From Exiguobacterium sp018617385 (lineage in GTDB: Bacteria; Bacillota; Bacilli; Exiguobacteriales; Exiguobacteriaceae): a stretch of DNA of 64,000 bases. A program made the position numbers and the translations under genes. The notes beneath the pieces were generated by a model that worked only from the letters and a program-made list of their open reading frames with translations, did no database searches and was not told the DNA's origin. Positions 17,921-25,861 of the stretch are shown here, in pieces. The stretch lies in the NCBI RefSeq assembly GCF_018617385.1, contig NZ_JACSKA010000004.1, forward strand, positions 186,001 to 250,000. The letters run 5' to 3'. Within the stretch, counting starts at the first letter, position 1; each line of letters starts with the position of its first letter.

Positions 17921-18454
17921 TTATTGCTGATGGATCGTGACTTCATCCGCCGTGTCGACTTCACTGAGTCGGACAACGACTTGCTCGGACTTGGACGTCG
18001 GAACGTTCTTTCCGATAAAATCTGGTCGAATCGGGAGTTCCCGATGGCCTCGGTCAATCAAGACAGCGAGTTGGATATAATCCGGACGACCATGGTCGAC
18101 AAGCGCGTCCATTGCGGCACGAACTGTTCGACCGGTATAGAGGACGTCGTCGACGAGGACGACCGTCTTTCCATTGATATCATGGGGTAGCTCTGTCGCT
18201 TTGACTTCAGGGTCTAACGACTTCTTCGATAAGTCATCCCGGTAAAGCGTGATATCGAGATTGCCGAGTGCGACCGGCTTGCCTTCAATCTCCTCGATTC
18301 GGCGAGCGAGTCGGTCAGCGAGCGTCTCGCCTCTCGTCTTGATTCCGACGAGGACGACGTCATCGATTCCTTTGTTTCGCTCGATAATCTCGTGTGCGAT
18401 TCGGGTCAAGGCACGACGGATGGCTGACTCATCTAAAATGACTGATTGTTTCAC
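17921..18454 (-). CDS. pyrR: Bifunctional pyr operon RNA-binding regulator / uracil phosphoribosyltransferase
   Basis: PyrR binds UMP and pyr leader RNA, favouring termination; it also has weak uracil phosphoribosyltransferase activity. The PRPP motif VVLVDDVLYTGRTVRAAMDAL is at about residues 95-115, and the basic RNA-binding face includes ALTRIAHEIIERN. The C-terminal FIGKNVPTSKSEQVVV also matches. I choose the GTG at 18454 (177 aa) because GGAGG is eight bases upstream and the family begins at this site. The longer frame reads into the leader RNA. It heads the pyr operon and regulates itself through the attenuator upstream. Confidence 0.97.
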   Translation of the reverse strand: MKQSVILDESAIRRALTRIAHEIIERNKGIDDVVLVGIKTRGETLADRLARRIEEIEGKPVALGNLDITLYRDDLSKKSLDPEVKATELPHDINGKTVVLVDDVLYTGRTVRAAMDALVDHGRPDYIQLAVLIDRGHRELPIRPDFIGKNVPTSKSEQVVVRLSEVDTADEVTIHQQ

Positions 18455-18479
18455 GTGATTCCTCCTTCCAAACTTCAGT

Positions 18480-18613
18480 AAAAAAGAAGACTCCCTCATC
18501 CGGCTGGAAAGGGAGTCTTCATCAAAAACGGCACACGGCTGCCGGGGTTGAATTGACGTACATGTGACCGCGGTCACAATCCTTTCACAGCCTCTCTGGA
18601 CTGGGTTTAAAGG
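18480..18613 (-). promoter_or_regulatory. PyrR attenuator leader of pyrR
   Basis: The PyrR loop (18581-18613, minus) holds AGTCCAGAGAGGCT, an exact consensus match, closed by CCTTT/AAAGG. The terminator stem GAAGACTCCCT/AGGGAGTCTTC is at 18486-18520 with six T residues after it. The antiterminator can be read directly: GGCTG-T-GAAAGG (18581-18592) pairs with CCTTTCCAGCC (18502-18512), excluding both other stems. A 16-bp palindrome TGTGACCGCGGTCACA (18563-18578) lies inside the antiterminator loop. Confidence 0.92.
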
Positions 18614-18628
18614 TGTTATGCTTCCTAG

Positions 18629-18657
18629 ACTATAAATCGGAACGTGACAGAAGTCAA
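18629..18657 (-). promoter_or_regulatory. Sigma-A promoter of the pyr operon
   Basis: TTGACT (18652-18657) and TATAGT (18629-18634) on the minus strand are 17 bases apart. The -35 overlaps the last codons of the upstream rluD-type gene, and the start site would lie about 10 bases before the PyrR loop. Confidence 0.8.
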
Positions 18658-19565
18658 CGAGTTTTCTCGATTTTATCCAATTTTGCGAGTTCCGCATTGA
18701 AGTCTTCTGGTAATGGGGCCTCAAACTCCATCCATTCTTTCGTACGTGGATGGTGGAACCCGAGCGTTGCCGCATGGAGCGCTTGACCGCCCAAATCAAT
18801 CGTGCGGCGTGGACCATATTTCGGGTCACCGGCGAGCGGATGACCGATATAACGCATGTGTACACGGATCTGGTGCGTGCGTCCCGTCTCTAATTTACAC
18901 TCCACGAGCGTGAAGTCTTTATAACGTTCGAGTAAACGGAAGTGTGTCACGGCTTCTTTTGCGTTTCGGTCCGTCACGGTCATACGCTGACGATCATTCG
19001 TATCACGACCGATCGGAGCTTCAATCGTTCCGAGTTCGTGAACGAGTTCACCATGGACGAGCGCGATGTACTCCCGTTTGATGGTCTTGTCTTTCAACTG
19101 GCTCGCGAGCGACTCATGAGCCAAGTCATTTTTAGCGACCATGAGAAGACCCGTCGTGTCCTTATCAATCCGATGTACGATTCCGGGACGTTTGACTCCG
19201 TTGATGCCCGAGAGGTCATCACAATGATAAAGTAGCGCATTGACGAGCGTCCCTGACGTGTGACCGGCTGCAGGGTGAACGACCATCCCGCGTGCCTTGT
19301 TGACGACGATGACGTCTTCATCTTCAAAGACAATCTCGAGCGGAATGTCTTCAGGCAACACTTCGAGTTCGACCGCTTCCGGCACGTTCACTTCTACTTC
19401 ATCACCCACTTGAAGCTTGTAGTTCGCTTTCACGGCACTACCGTTGACGAGGAGGGCCCCCGTCTTGATCCATTCCTGTACTTGCGAGCGTGACCATTCA
19501 CCACGGTCACTGACCCACTTATCAATCCTTGCCTTTTCATCGGCGACAAAAGTATACGATTCCAT
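18654..19565 (-). CDS. rluD: RluA/RluD-family 23S rRNA pseudouridine synthase (YlyB)
   Basis: The enzyme turns selected uridines of 23S rRNA into pseudouridine. An N-terminal S4-like RNA-binding domain covers about residues 14-75 (SRSQVQEWIKTGALLVNGSAVK). The catalytic motif HRIDKDTTGLLMVAK near residue 131 contains the essential aspartate. The RluA-family C-motif GRTHQIRVHM is near residue 232. With 303 residues it has the family length. The start codon shares one base with the lspA stop. B. subtilis has ylyB at this same site between lspA and pyrR. The exact target position in rRNA is not certain, so the symbol is by family. Confidence 0.88.
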   Translation of the reverse strand: MESYTFVADEKARIDKWVSDRGEWSRSQVQEWIKTGALLVNGSAVKANYKLQVGDEVEVNVPEAVELEVLPEDIPLEIVFEDEDVIVVNKARGMVVHPAAGHTSGTLVNALLYHCDDLSGINGVKRPGIVHRIDKDTTGLLMVAKNDLAHESLASQLKDKTIKREYIALVHGELVHELGTIEAPIGRDTNDRQRMTVTDRNAKEAVTHFRLLERYKDFTLVECKLETGRTHQIRVHMRYIGHPLAGDPKYGPRRTIDLGGQALHAATLGFHHPRTKEWMEFEAPLPEDFNAELAKLDKIEKTR

Positions 19566-20038
19566 TACGATTGTCCCCTTTCTTTGTGTAATTTTTCTTC
19601 AAATAAAATCCCGATGACCATCAAGATGACACCGAATGTGAGTGCCATATCGGCCACGTTAAAGATCGGGAAGTTGTATCCGAACGGATACGTATCGACA
19701 AAGTCGACGACTTCGCCCCGGAACAAGCGATCGATAAAGTTACCGATGGCACCGGCCAACAGTAATCCGACACTATATCCGAGGAGCTGATAGCCGTTCA
19801 CTTCTTTGTGCAAGAAGTAAACGAGTCCGGCAACGACGAGGATGGTGATGATAAAGAAGAACGCCATCTGTCCTTCTAACATCCCCCAAGCCGCTCCTTT
19901 GTTGCGGTAGGACGTCCAATATAACAAGTTCGGGATGACTTCAATCGATTGACCAATTGTCATCGTCTGAACGACCACCCATTTTGTGAGTTGATCGATC
20001 AAAATCAAGATGAGCGCCAATCCATAATATCGTTTCAT
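19565..20038 (-). CDS. lspA: Lipoprotein signal peptidase
   Basis: LspA cuts the signal peptide from diacylglyceryl prolipoproteins at the lipobox cysteine in the membrane. Four hydrophobic helices are seen in 157 residues. The conserved motifs with the two catalytic aspartates are GNFIDRLFRGEVVDF near residue 106 and FNVADMALTFG near residue 127. The N-terminal DQLTKW is also typical. The lipoprotein CtaC in this window is one probable substrate. The gene lies 58 bases after ileS across a hairpin, and overlaps rluD by one base. Confidence 0.96.
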   Translation of the reverse strand: MKRYYGLALILILIDQLTKWVVVQTMTIGQSIEVIPNLLYWTSYRNKGAAWGMLEGQMAFFFIITILVVAGLVYFLHKEVNGYQLLGYSVGLLLAGAIGNFIDRLFRGEVVDFVDTYPFGYNFPIFNVADMALTFGVILMVIGILFEEKLHKERGQS

Positions 20039-20064
20039 ATGCGTCTCCTTTCAAGCCGTTAAGA

Positions 20065-20091
20065 AACCGGAGTGGGGACGCCACTCCGGTT
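20065..20091 (-). terminator. Hairpin after ileS
   Basis: AACCGGAGTGG and its exact inverse complement flank a 5-base loop five bases after the ileS stop. The trailing tract TTTCTT is short. No promoter was recognised before lspA, so partial readthrough is likely. Confidence 0.7.
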
Positions 20092-20095
20092 CGTC

Positions 20096-22822
20096 TTAAC
20101 CGATTACTGATGCACAGCGCGGGCAAAGCTCTGGATGCTCTTCGTTTTGTCCAAGCTCTGTCGAGTATGTCCAACAACGTGCACAAGCGGCTCCATCTGC
20201 TTTCATGACTGTGATTTTCGTCGTCGCATAATCGACGTCTGCCGTCTCAGCCCACTCCACTTGCGATACTTGAAGCAGTTGGCTGACGTTGTCGATCGTG
20301 TTCAACAAGTCGGCAGTCTCTGCTTTTGGTGCGAGAATCAACTTCGCCTCGAGCGGTTTCCCGATCAACTTCTCGCCACGTGCGATTTCGATCGCTTTGA
20401 GGACATCGTCACGGAAGACGAGGAATTTCGACCATTTCTCAAGCAACGCTTGTTCGTCAGCAGTCAGTGCATCTACTTCTTCTAAATCCGTCAAGAAGAT
20501 GCTTGCTTCCGACTTACCAGGCACTTCTTTCCATGCCTCATCGGCAGTGTGTGGAAGGATTGGAGCCAATAGTTTCGTCAAGAGGACGACGGCATCGTAC
20601 ATGACCGTCTGAACGGCACGACGACGGAGATCGTCTTCACGTTCGATATACAGGATATCTTTTGTGAAGTCGAGGTAGAACGAAGACAACTCGTTGACAC
20701 AGAAGTTATGAACGAGGTGGTACACGGCCATAAAGTCAAACTCATCATATGCTTTGACAACTTTTGTCTGCAGTTGTTTGAGCTTCGTCGCCATGAAACG
20801 GTCCGCTTCCGGCATATCGTCGAATGCGACACGCATCGACGGCTCGAACCCGTTCAAGTTCCCGAGTAAGAAGCGAATTGTGTTACGCATCTTCCGGTAA
20901 ACTTCTGACACTTGTTTGAAGTTATCGTGTGACGCGCGTACGTCAGACTGATAGTCGACGGATGCGACCCAGAGGCGTACGATTTCGGCGCCGTACTGCT
21001 TTACGAGATCGTTCGGTGCAATCGTATTACCGAGCGATTTCGACATTTTGCGTCCGTCCCCATCGAGGACGAATCCGTGACTCAAGACGTTCCGGTATGG
21101 TGCTTTCCCAGTCGTCGCAACGGCCGTCGAAAGTGATGAGTTGAACCAACCACGATATTGGTCCGATCCTTCAAGATAAAGGTCTGCCGGACGACGAAGG
21201 TTTTCGCGTTCTTCTAATACACCAGCGTGTGAAGAACCTGAATCGAACCAGACGTCCATGATGTCGAGTTCTTTACGGAACTCTCCGTTCGGGCTGTTCG
21301 GGTGAGTGAACCCTGCAGGGAGAAGGTCTTTCGCTTCACGCTCATACCAAACGTTCGACCCGTGCTCGCGGAACAAGTTCGCGATGTGGTCGATCGTCTC
21401 GTTCGTGATGATTTCCGTTCCATCTTCCGCATAGAAGATTGGGATTGGAACACCCCAAGCACGCTGACGGCTGATGACCCAGTCTCCACGGTCACGGACC
21501 ATGTTGTAAAGACGTGTCATTCCCCATTCAGGGACCCAGTTCACTTCCTCGATTTCACGGAGCATGTCTTCACGGAAATCTTTGATCGATGCGAACCATT
21601 GTGGCGTCGCACGGAAGATGACCGGTTTCTTCGTACGCCAGTCATGCGGGTACGAGTGTTTGATGAACTTCAAGTTGAGCAAGTAGCCATTCTCTTCAAG
21701 TTTCATACCGATTTGTTTGTTCGCATCTTCGTAGAAGAGACCTTCGAAACCAGGGGCTTCGTCTGTCATGTAGCCACGGTCATCCACCGGGCAAAGGACG
21801 TCTAATCCGTAAGCCTGTCCGACACGATAGTCGTCTTCCCCGTGTCCAGGTGCTGTATGAACGAGTCCAGTCGCATCCGCAGTGACGTGGTCGCCGAGGA
21901 TGACGAGTGACGTCCGGTCATACAATGGATGTTGAGCCGTCATGTACTCGAAGTCGCGTCCGTTCCAAGACCCGCTCACCGTGTAATCTGTCCATCCGAG
22001 CGCTGCCGTCACTTCTTCGACGAGCGTTTCCGCGACGATATAGCCTTTTCCTTCATGTTCGATGCGCGTGTAAGTCAACTCTTCACTCACCGCAATCCCA
22101 AGGTTCGCCGGGATTGTCCAAGGCGTTGTCGTCCAGATGACGAAGTGATCATCTGACGTCAACGTATCTTTACCGTCCACGACACGGAACGCCACGTAGA
22201 TGGCTGGTGATTTTTTATCGTAATATTCAATCTCTGCTTCCGCGAGTGCCGATTCAGAAGACGGCGACCAGTAGACTGGTTTTTTTCCTTTGTAGATGTA
22301 ACCCTTCTCAGCCATCGACCCGAACAAGCGAATCTGCGCCGCCTCGTACTCAGGAAGGAGCGTGATGTATGGATTCTCAAAGTCTGCGAGAAGACCGAGA
22401 CGTTTGAATTGCTCGCGTTGCGAGTTCACTTGCTCCATCGCATACTCTGCACACTTTTCGCGGAATTCCGCGACCGTCATTTCCTTACGATTGACGCCTG
22501 CTTTTTGAAGAGCGTTCTCGATTGGAAGACCGTGCGTGTCCCATCCTGGAATCATTGGAGACTGGTAGCCGTTCATCCCTTTGAAACGAACGATGATGTC
22601 TTTCAATACTTTGTTCATCGCGTGTCCCATGTGGATGTCGCCGTTCGCATATGGAGGTCCATCATGTAAGATATATTGTGGTTTCCCAGCATTTTTTTCT
22701 TGTACCTTGTTGTAAAGGTCCATATCTTCCCATTCCGTTTGCATCGCCGGTTCGCGTTTTGGTAAATTCCCACGCATCGCGAATTCTGTGTTTGGCATTA
22801 ATAGCGTGTCTTTGTAGTTCAT
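20096..22822 (-). CDS. ileS: Isoleucyl-tRNA synthetase
   Basis: IleS charges tRNA-Ile with isoleucine and edits misactivated valine. The class I HIGH motif appears as HMGH at residues 64-67 and the KMSKS motif in DGRKMSKSLGNT near residue 594. The editing domain holds FVIWTTTPWTIPAN near 226 and VHTAPGHGEDDY near 325. The C-terminal zinc finger has CARCW near 880 and CPRC near 900. At 908 residues it is the bacterial type I enzyme, with no sign of the mupirocin-resistant form. It is controlled by an upstream T-box. Confidence 0.98.
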   Translation of the reverse strand: MNYKDTLLMPNTEFAMRGNLPKREPAMQTEWEDMDLYNKVQEKNAGKPQYILHDGPPYANGDIHMGHAMNKVLKDIIVRFKGMNGYQSPMIPGWDTHGLPIENALQKAGVNRKEMTVAEFREKCAEYAMEQVNSQREQFKRLGLLADFENPYITLLPEYEAAQIRLFGSMAEKGYIYKGKKPVYWSPSSESALAEAEIEYYDKKSPAIYVAFRVVDGKDTLTSDDHFVIWTTTPWTIPANLGIAVSEELTYTRIEHEGKGYIVAETLVEEVTAALGWTDYTVSGSWNGRDFEYMTAQHPLYDRTSLVILGDHVTADATGLVHTAPGHGEDDYRVGQAYGLDVLCPVDDRGYMTDEAPGFEGLFYEDANKQIGMKLEENGYLLNLKFIKHSYPHDWRTKKPVIFRATPQWFASIKDFREDMLREIEEVNWVPEWGMTRLYNMVRDRGDWVISRQRAWGVPIPIFYAEDGTEIITNETIDHIANLFREHGSNVWYEREAKDLLPAGFTHPNSPNGEFRKELDIMDVWFDSGSSHAGVLEERENLRRPADLYLEGSDQYRGWFNSSLSTAVATTGKAPYRNVLSHGFVLDGDGRKMSKSLGNTIAPNDLVKQYGAEIVRLWVASVDYQSDVRASHDNFKQVSEVYRKMRNTIRFLLGNLNGFEPSMRVAFDDMPEADRFMATKLKQLQTKVVKAYDEFDFMAVYHLVHNFCVNELSSFYLDFTKDILYIEREDDLRRRAVQTVMYDAVVLLTKLLAPILPHTADEAWKEVPGKSEASIFLTDLEEVDALTADEQALLEKWSKFLVFRDDVLKAIEIARGEKLIGKPLEAKLILAPKAETADLLNTIDNVSQLLQVSQVEWAETADVDYATTKITVMKADGAACARCWTYSTELGQNEEHPELCPRCASVIG

Positions 22823-22854
22823 CGAAACTCCTCCATCAACATTTTTTAGAAAAC

Positions 22855-23085
22855 AAAAAAAACCAACCCATCCCTGATAGGGACGAGTTGGTTGACTCGC
22901 GGTACCACCCTACTAGTCTCACTCTCATGAGACCGCTCTCGGTAACCGATAACGAGGTCAGGCGGTCACGCTTACTCTGGTTCAGCGTGACGACTCATAG
23001 GGGATACCGATTCGAGTCTTTCTCTTAGGCTCTCACCGTCCCTAAGTCGCTTCGTAGGTATGACTCGATCGACGCGTCCTACTCA
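22855..23085 (-). promoter_or_regulatory. T-box riboswitch (isoleucine) before ileS
   Basis: The minus strand carries the T-box core AGGGTGGTACCGCG (22898-22911), followed by a terminator stem AACCAACTCGTCCCT/AGGGATGGGTTGGTT (22861-22893) and eight T residues. Upstream Stem I spans roughly 22990-23085. It holds two candidate AUC specifier triplets (23009-23011 and 23003-23005), which fits isoleucine. Uncharged tRNA-Ile would stabilise the antiterminator and turn ileS on. Which AUC is the specifier is not settled by eye. Confidence 0.93.
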
Positions 23086-23098
23086 ACGTGTTGATCAT

Positions 23099-23647
23099 TT
23101 ATCCATGTTGTTCTTCATTACGTGTGACTTCGTCGTCATTATACGCAAGTTCTGTTCTATCGTCAAGAACCGTCTGCACTGGCGGTTCCCCGACAATCGT
23201 TTCCCATTCCGTACTGTTGAGAAGTTCCATTTGCGCATCGACGAGGACGCGGAAGCGTGTCCGATACAACTCGACTTTCTTGAGCATCTGAACGACTTCC
23301 CGTTCAGCAAGTTGCTCTTTGCGTGCCGCTTCTTCTTCACGAGCGTACGCTTCACGTTCCGCTTGTTTCAAGATGAGACTCGCTTCTTTTTGAGCATTGT
23401 TCTTCACTTCTTCCGCTGCTTCCTGCGCGACGATAATCGACTTGTTCAACGTATCTTCCATCGAGGAGAAGTAGTCAATGCGGGCTTGCATATCGTTGAC
23501 AAGTTCTTCATACCGTCGATTCTCACGAATCAATAGTTCAAACTCTTTAATGATTTGATCTAAAAATTCATTGACCTCATCGATGTCGTACCCACGAAAA
23601 CGGGAAGAGAATTCTTTATTATGAATATCAATCGGTGTCAACGCCAT
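23099..23647 (-). CDS. divIVA: Cell division/pole protein DivIVA
   Basis: DivIVA binds negatively curved membrane at septa and poles and recruits division-site and pole factors. The N-terminal membrane-binding domain has LTPIDIHNKEFSSRFRGYDIDEVNEFLDQ; Phe and Arg in SSRFRGY are the tip residues known from B. subtilis. Coiled coil fills about residues 28-135. The protein is 182 residues and ends in an acidic tail. It is the last gene of the ylm run. The promoter for the ileS T-box leader lies inside its 3' end. Confidence 0.95.
   Translation of the reverse strand: MALTPIDIHNKEFSSRFRGYDIDEVNEFLDQIIKEFELLIRENRRYEELVNDMQARIDYFSSMEDTLNKSIIVAQEAAEEVKNNAQKEASLILKQAEREAYAREEEAARKEQLAEREVVQMLKKVELYRTRFRVLVDAQMELLNSTEWETIVGEPPVQTVLDDRTELAYNDDEVTRNEEQHG
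23138..23166 (-). promoter_or_regulatory. Sigma-A promoter for ileS leader, inside divIVA
   Basis: TTGACG (23161-23166), a 17-base spacer and a perfect TATAAT (23138-23143) lie on the minus strand within the last 70 bases of divIVA. It is properly placed to start the T-box RNA. Confidence 0.8.
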
Positions 23648-23665
23648 TCGACTTTCCTCCTAAAT

Positions 23666-24436
23666 TCAACGTATGGTGCCATACTGGATTTTAATTTTTT
23701 CACGTTTGGTCGATCCGAGAATCTCCATCAATTTGATACGACCATATCCACGGACGGATAAAAGATCATCCGGCTCAAGAATGAAGCTCGCGTCTTCAAT
23801 GACTTTATGATTCACTTTACAGTCGCCGTGTTTGACGAGCGCTTGCGCTTTTTGCCGAGAGATGTTGAGCACCTCGCTTGCAACCGTATCAAATCGTAAC
23901 GAGGACACGATGCCAAAGCCTTCTATCCACTCCGTTTTTGGAACGACGAGAATCTCTTCTTTCGAAACAGAGGAAATACGGACTTTTGCTTTTCCGACAC
24001 GCTCGAGGTTCATTTCGATGAATCCGACCGCTTCTCGCGTCGTCGCAAATTGTACGATTTCCTCGTCAAGAACGACGTCTCCGAACTTTTGTCGCTTCAA
24101 TCCAGCGTTCAGCAATGTCCCTGTCACTTGTCGATGCGTCAAGTCCACGAATTTTGTCGGGTACTCGATTCGACGGACCTCAATCTCGAAATCATCTAGA
24201 TTGAGTTCATAGTAATCCGGCGCCAAAATCAATCGACGTCGTTCCGCGCCTTCAAATCCGCCATCATCGTGAATGACAAGTTGTTTCCCGACGAGCTGTT
24301 TGACGATTTGTTGTTCACGTGGATCTAGAAAATCCGTCAATTTCAACACATAACTATTCTCCACTTGTTGTACCCAGTCGAGCACTTGTTCCACGAACGC
24401 GCGTTCACTTGGTCGATAATGGTCATAGACGCTCAT
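23666..24436 (-). CDS. ylmH: S4-domain RNA-binding protein YlmH
   Basis: YlmH is a ribosome-associated S4 protein and a paralogue of RqcP; recent work in B. subtilis links it to alanine-tail ribosome quality control. The C-terminal S4 domain (about 180-245) shows SRQKAQALVKHGDCKVNHKVI and DLLSVRGYGRIKL. The N-terminal part (RPSERAFVEQVLDWVQQVE) is the YlmH-specific region. It is 256 residues and lies between ylmG and divIVA, its conserved place. Since rqcH is in the same window, both parts of such a pathway exist in this organism. Confidence 0.93.
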   Translation of the reverse strand: MSVYDHYRPSERAFVEQVLDWVQQVENSYVLKLTDFLDPREQQIVKQLVGKQLVIHDDGGFEGAERRRLILAPDYYELNLDDFEIEVRRIEYPTKFVDLTHRQVTGTLLNAGLKRQKFGDVVLDEEIVQFATTREAVGFIEMNLERVGKAKVRISSVSKEEILVVPKTEWIEGFGIVSSLRFDTVASEVLNISRQKAQALVKHGDCKVNHKVIEDASFILEPDDLLSVRGYGRIKLMEILGSTKREKIKIQYGTIR

Positions 24437-24439
24437 ACG

Positions 24440-24709
24440 TCACCCAAAGATCGCAGCGATTCCGGCTTGTGCCATGCGAAGCACGAACAACGCGACGATT
24501 GGGGAGATATCGAGCATGCCACCAATCGGCGGGATGATCCGGCGAAACGGTGCCAAGAACGGTTCACACAAAAACGATAAGATTTGACCAAATTTAGATT
24601 CGCGTGCGTTCGGGAACCATGATAATAAGATATAGCCGATGAGGACCCAACTATAAATGCCAAGTAGATCGCTCAACGTGTTGCCTAAGGCAGGGATTAC
24701 GTTTTCCAT
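24440..24709 (-). CDS. ylmG: YggT family membrane protein YlmG
   Basis: A small 89-residue membrane protein with two hydrophobic segments at about residues 10-30 and 66-86. The family signature YILLSWFPNARES and CEPFLAPFRRIIPPIGGMLDISPIV are both present. YggT/YlmG proteins sit next to sepF in many Gram-positive bacteria and cyanobacteria. A role in septum or membrane organisation is inferred from that linkage only. It ends three bases before ylmH and starts four bases after sepF. Confidence 0.93.
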   Translation of the reverse strand: MENVIPALGNTLSDLLGIYSWVLIGYILLSWFPNARESKFGQILSFLCEPFLAPFRRIIPPIGGMLDISPIVALFVLRMAQAGIAAIFG

Positions 24710-24713
24710 TCAG

Positions 24714-25184
24714 TTACCACCCTTTACTGTGAAGTTCATCCTCCGAGATCAAGTTTGAGATTGAACCAGTCAATTCGACGTTGTTCGGAGTACACAGAAT
24801 CGTGTTATGTCCAATCGAAGTCATCGATCCCTCGAGAGCGTATACGACACCTGAGAGGAAGTTGACGACTTGACGCGATTGTTCTTTTGACATGCGCTGA
24901 AGGTTGACGATGACAGCACGGTTTTCTTTCAAATGATCGCTAATGTCTTGCGCTTCAGCGAACACACGTGGCTCAGCCAATACGACTTTCGAACGGTCTT
25001 TCTTTTTCGTATTTAACGCCACGAGATTGTTCGCTGATTTTGGACGATCATCCTGTCTGACAACCGATGTTTCGGTTGTAGAAGGTGCTGCTGCATTTGC
25101 GACAGCATACTCTTCTTCCTCATATGTGCTGTTCGGATCTTCTTCGAGTCCAAAGAAATCTTTCATTTTGTTTTTGATTGACAT
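24714..25184 (-). CDS. sepF: Cell division protein SepF
   Basis: SepF binds the FtsZ C-terminus and the membrane and shapes FtsZ bundles at the septum. The N-terminal amphipathic membrane anchor is MSIKNKMKDFFGL. A variable acidic/Ser-Thr linker spans about residues 15-60. The core domain includes VVLAEPRVFAEAQDISDHLKENR and RQVVNFLSGVVYALEGSM. The C-terminal sequence ILCTPNNVELTG is also typical. It is 156 residues, encoded near ftsA and ftsZ, with which it works. Confidence 0.96.
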   Translation of the reverse strand: MSIKNKMKDFFGLEEDPNSTYEEEEYAVANAAAPSTTETSVVRQDDRPKSANNLVALNTKKKDRSKVVLAEPRVFAEAQDISDHLKENRAVIVNLQRMSKEQSRQVVNFLSGVVYALEGSMTSIGHNTILCTPNNVELTGSISNLISEDELHSKGW

Positions 25185-25207
25185 AACGGATTCCTCCTTA
25201 AGATATA

Positions 25208-25861
25208 TTATTGCACAAGTACGGTACCAATACGAACAAACGATGCGCCTTCTTCAATCGCGATTGGATAATCGTTTGACATCCCCATCGACAGCTCCGT
25301 GCATGGTGCGTGGTCATACGCATTTGCCTTCACTTCATCACGTAGATGACGGAGACGGCGGAACGTTTCACGAAGGACGGACTCTTCTTCAGTGAACGGT
25401 GCCATCGTCATCAGCCCGATGATTCGAATATGAGGATACTGTTTACAGTTCTCGATGAAGGGCACGACTTCCTCTATTTCAAGACCATGTTTTGAATCTT
25501 CTCCTGACGTGTTCACTTGAACGAAACAATCGATTGTCCCGTTCGCGCGCTTGTCAATCTCTGCTGCGAGAGACAACCGGTCAAGAGAGTGGATGGCCGC
25601 GACGTAATCAATGATTTGTCTCACTTTTCGCGTCTGTAACGTACCGATAAAATGAAATCTGGCATCCTTCGGCATCCCTTCAACTTTCTCGAGCAGTGCA
25701 TCCGGGCGGTTTTCTCCGAAATCACGAATTCCTTCTGCGTAAAGAGCGTTGGCCACATCTACGCCTACGGATTTCGTGACGGCGATGAGTGTCGGCTCAA
25801 CTTCTTGAACGTGTGATGAAATGATGGATTGAACTTGTTTTACATTATCTGAAATACTCAC
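25208..25861 (-). CDS. ylmE: YggS-family pyridoxal phosphate homeostasis protein YlmE
   Basis: This PLP-binding protein has an alanine-racemase-like barrel and helps keep free PLP and amino acids in balance; it is not known as a standard enzyme. The PLP lysine is in TLIAVTKSVG near residue 30. The family sequences FGENRPD, FHFIGTLQTRKV and LSMGMSNDYPIAIEEGASFVRIGT are present. The GTG start overlaps the ylmD stop (GTGA). It is 217 residues, a little shorter than many relatives. It sits between ylmD and sepF as in Bacillus. Confidence 0.94.
   Translation of the reverse strand: MSISDNVKQVQSIISSHVQEVEPTLIAVTKSVGVDVANALYAEGIRDFGENRPDALLEKVEGMPKDARFHFIGTLQTRKVRQIIDYVAAIHSLDRLSLAAEIDKRANGTIDCFVQVNTSGEDSKHGLEIEEVVPFIENCKQYPHIRIIGLMTMAPFTEEESVLRETFRRLRHLRDEVKANAYDHAPCTELSMGMSNDYPIAIEEGASFVRIGTVLVQ

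Noticed and set aside
18563..18578. TGTGACCGCGGTCACA as a CRP-type DNA operator
   Set aside because: It lies inside a transcribed PyrR leader downstream of the promoter; an RNA hairpin is the simpler reading, and classic CRP is not typical in Bacillales. Kept only as part of another finding.
21302..21805. 167-codon open frame on the plus strand
   Set aside because: Antisense to the ileS catalytic region; no SD or family trait.
22651..23028. Open frames on the plus strand over the region before ileS
   Set aside because: The region is a T-box leader on the minus strand with a conserved core and terminator; the frames there are chance.
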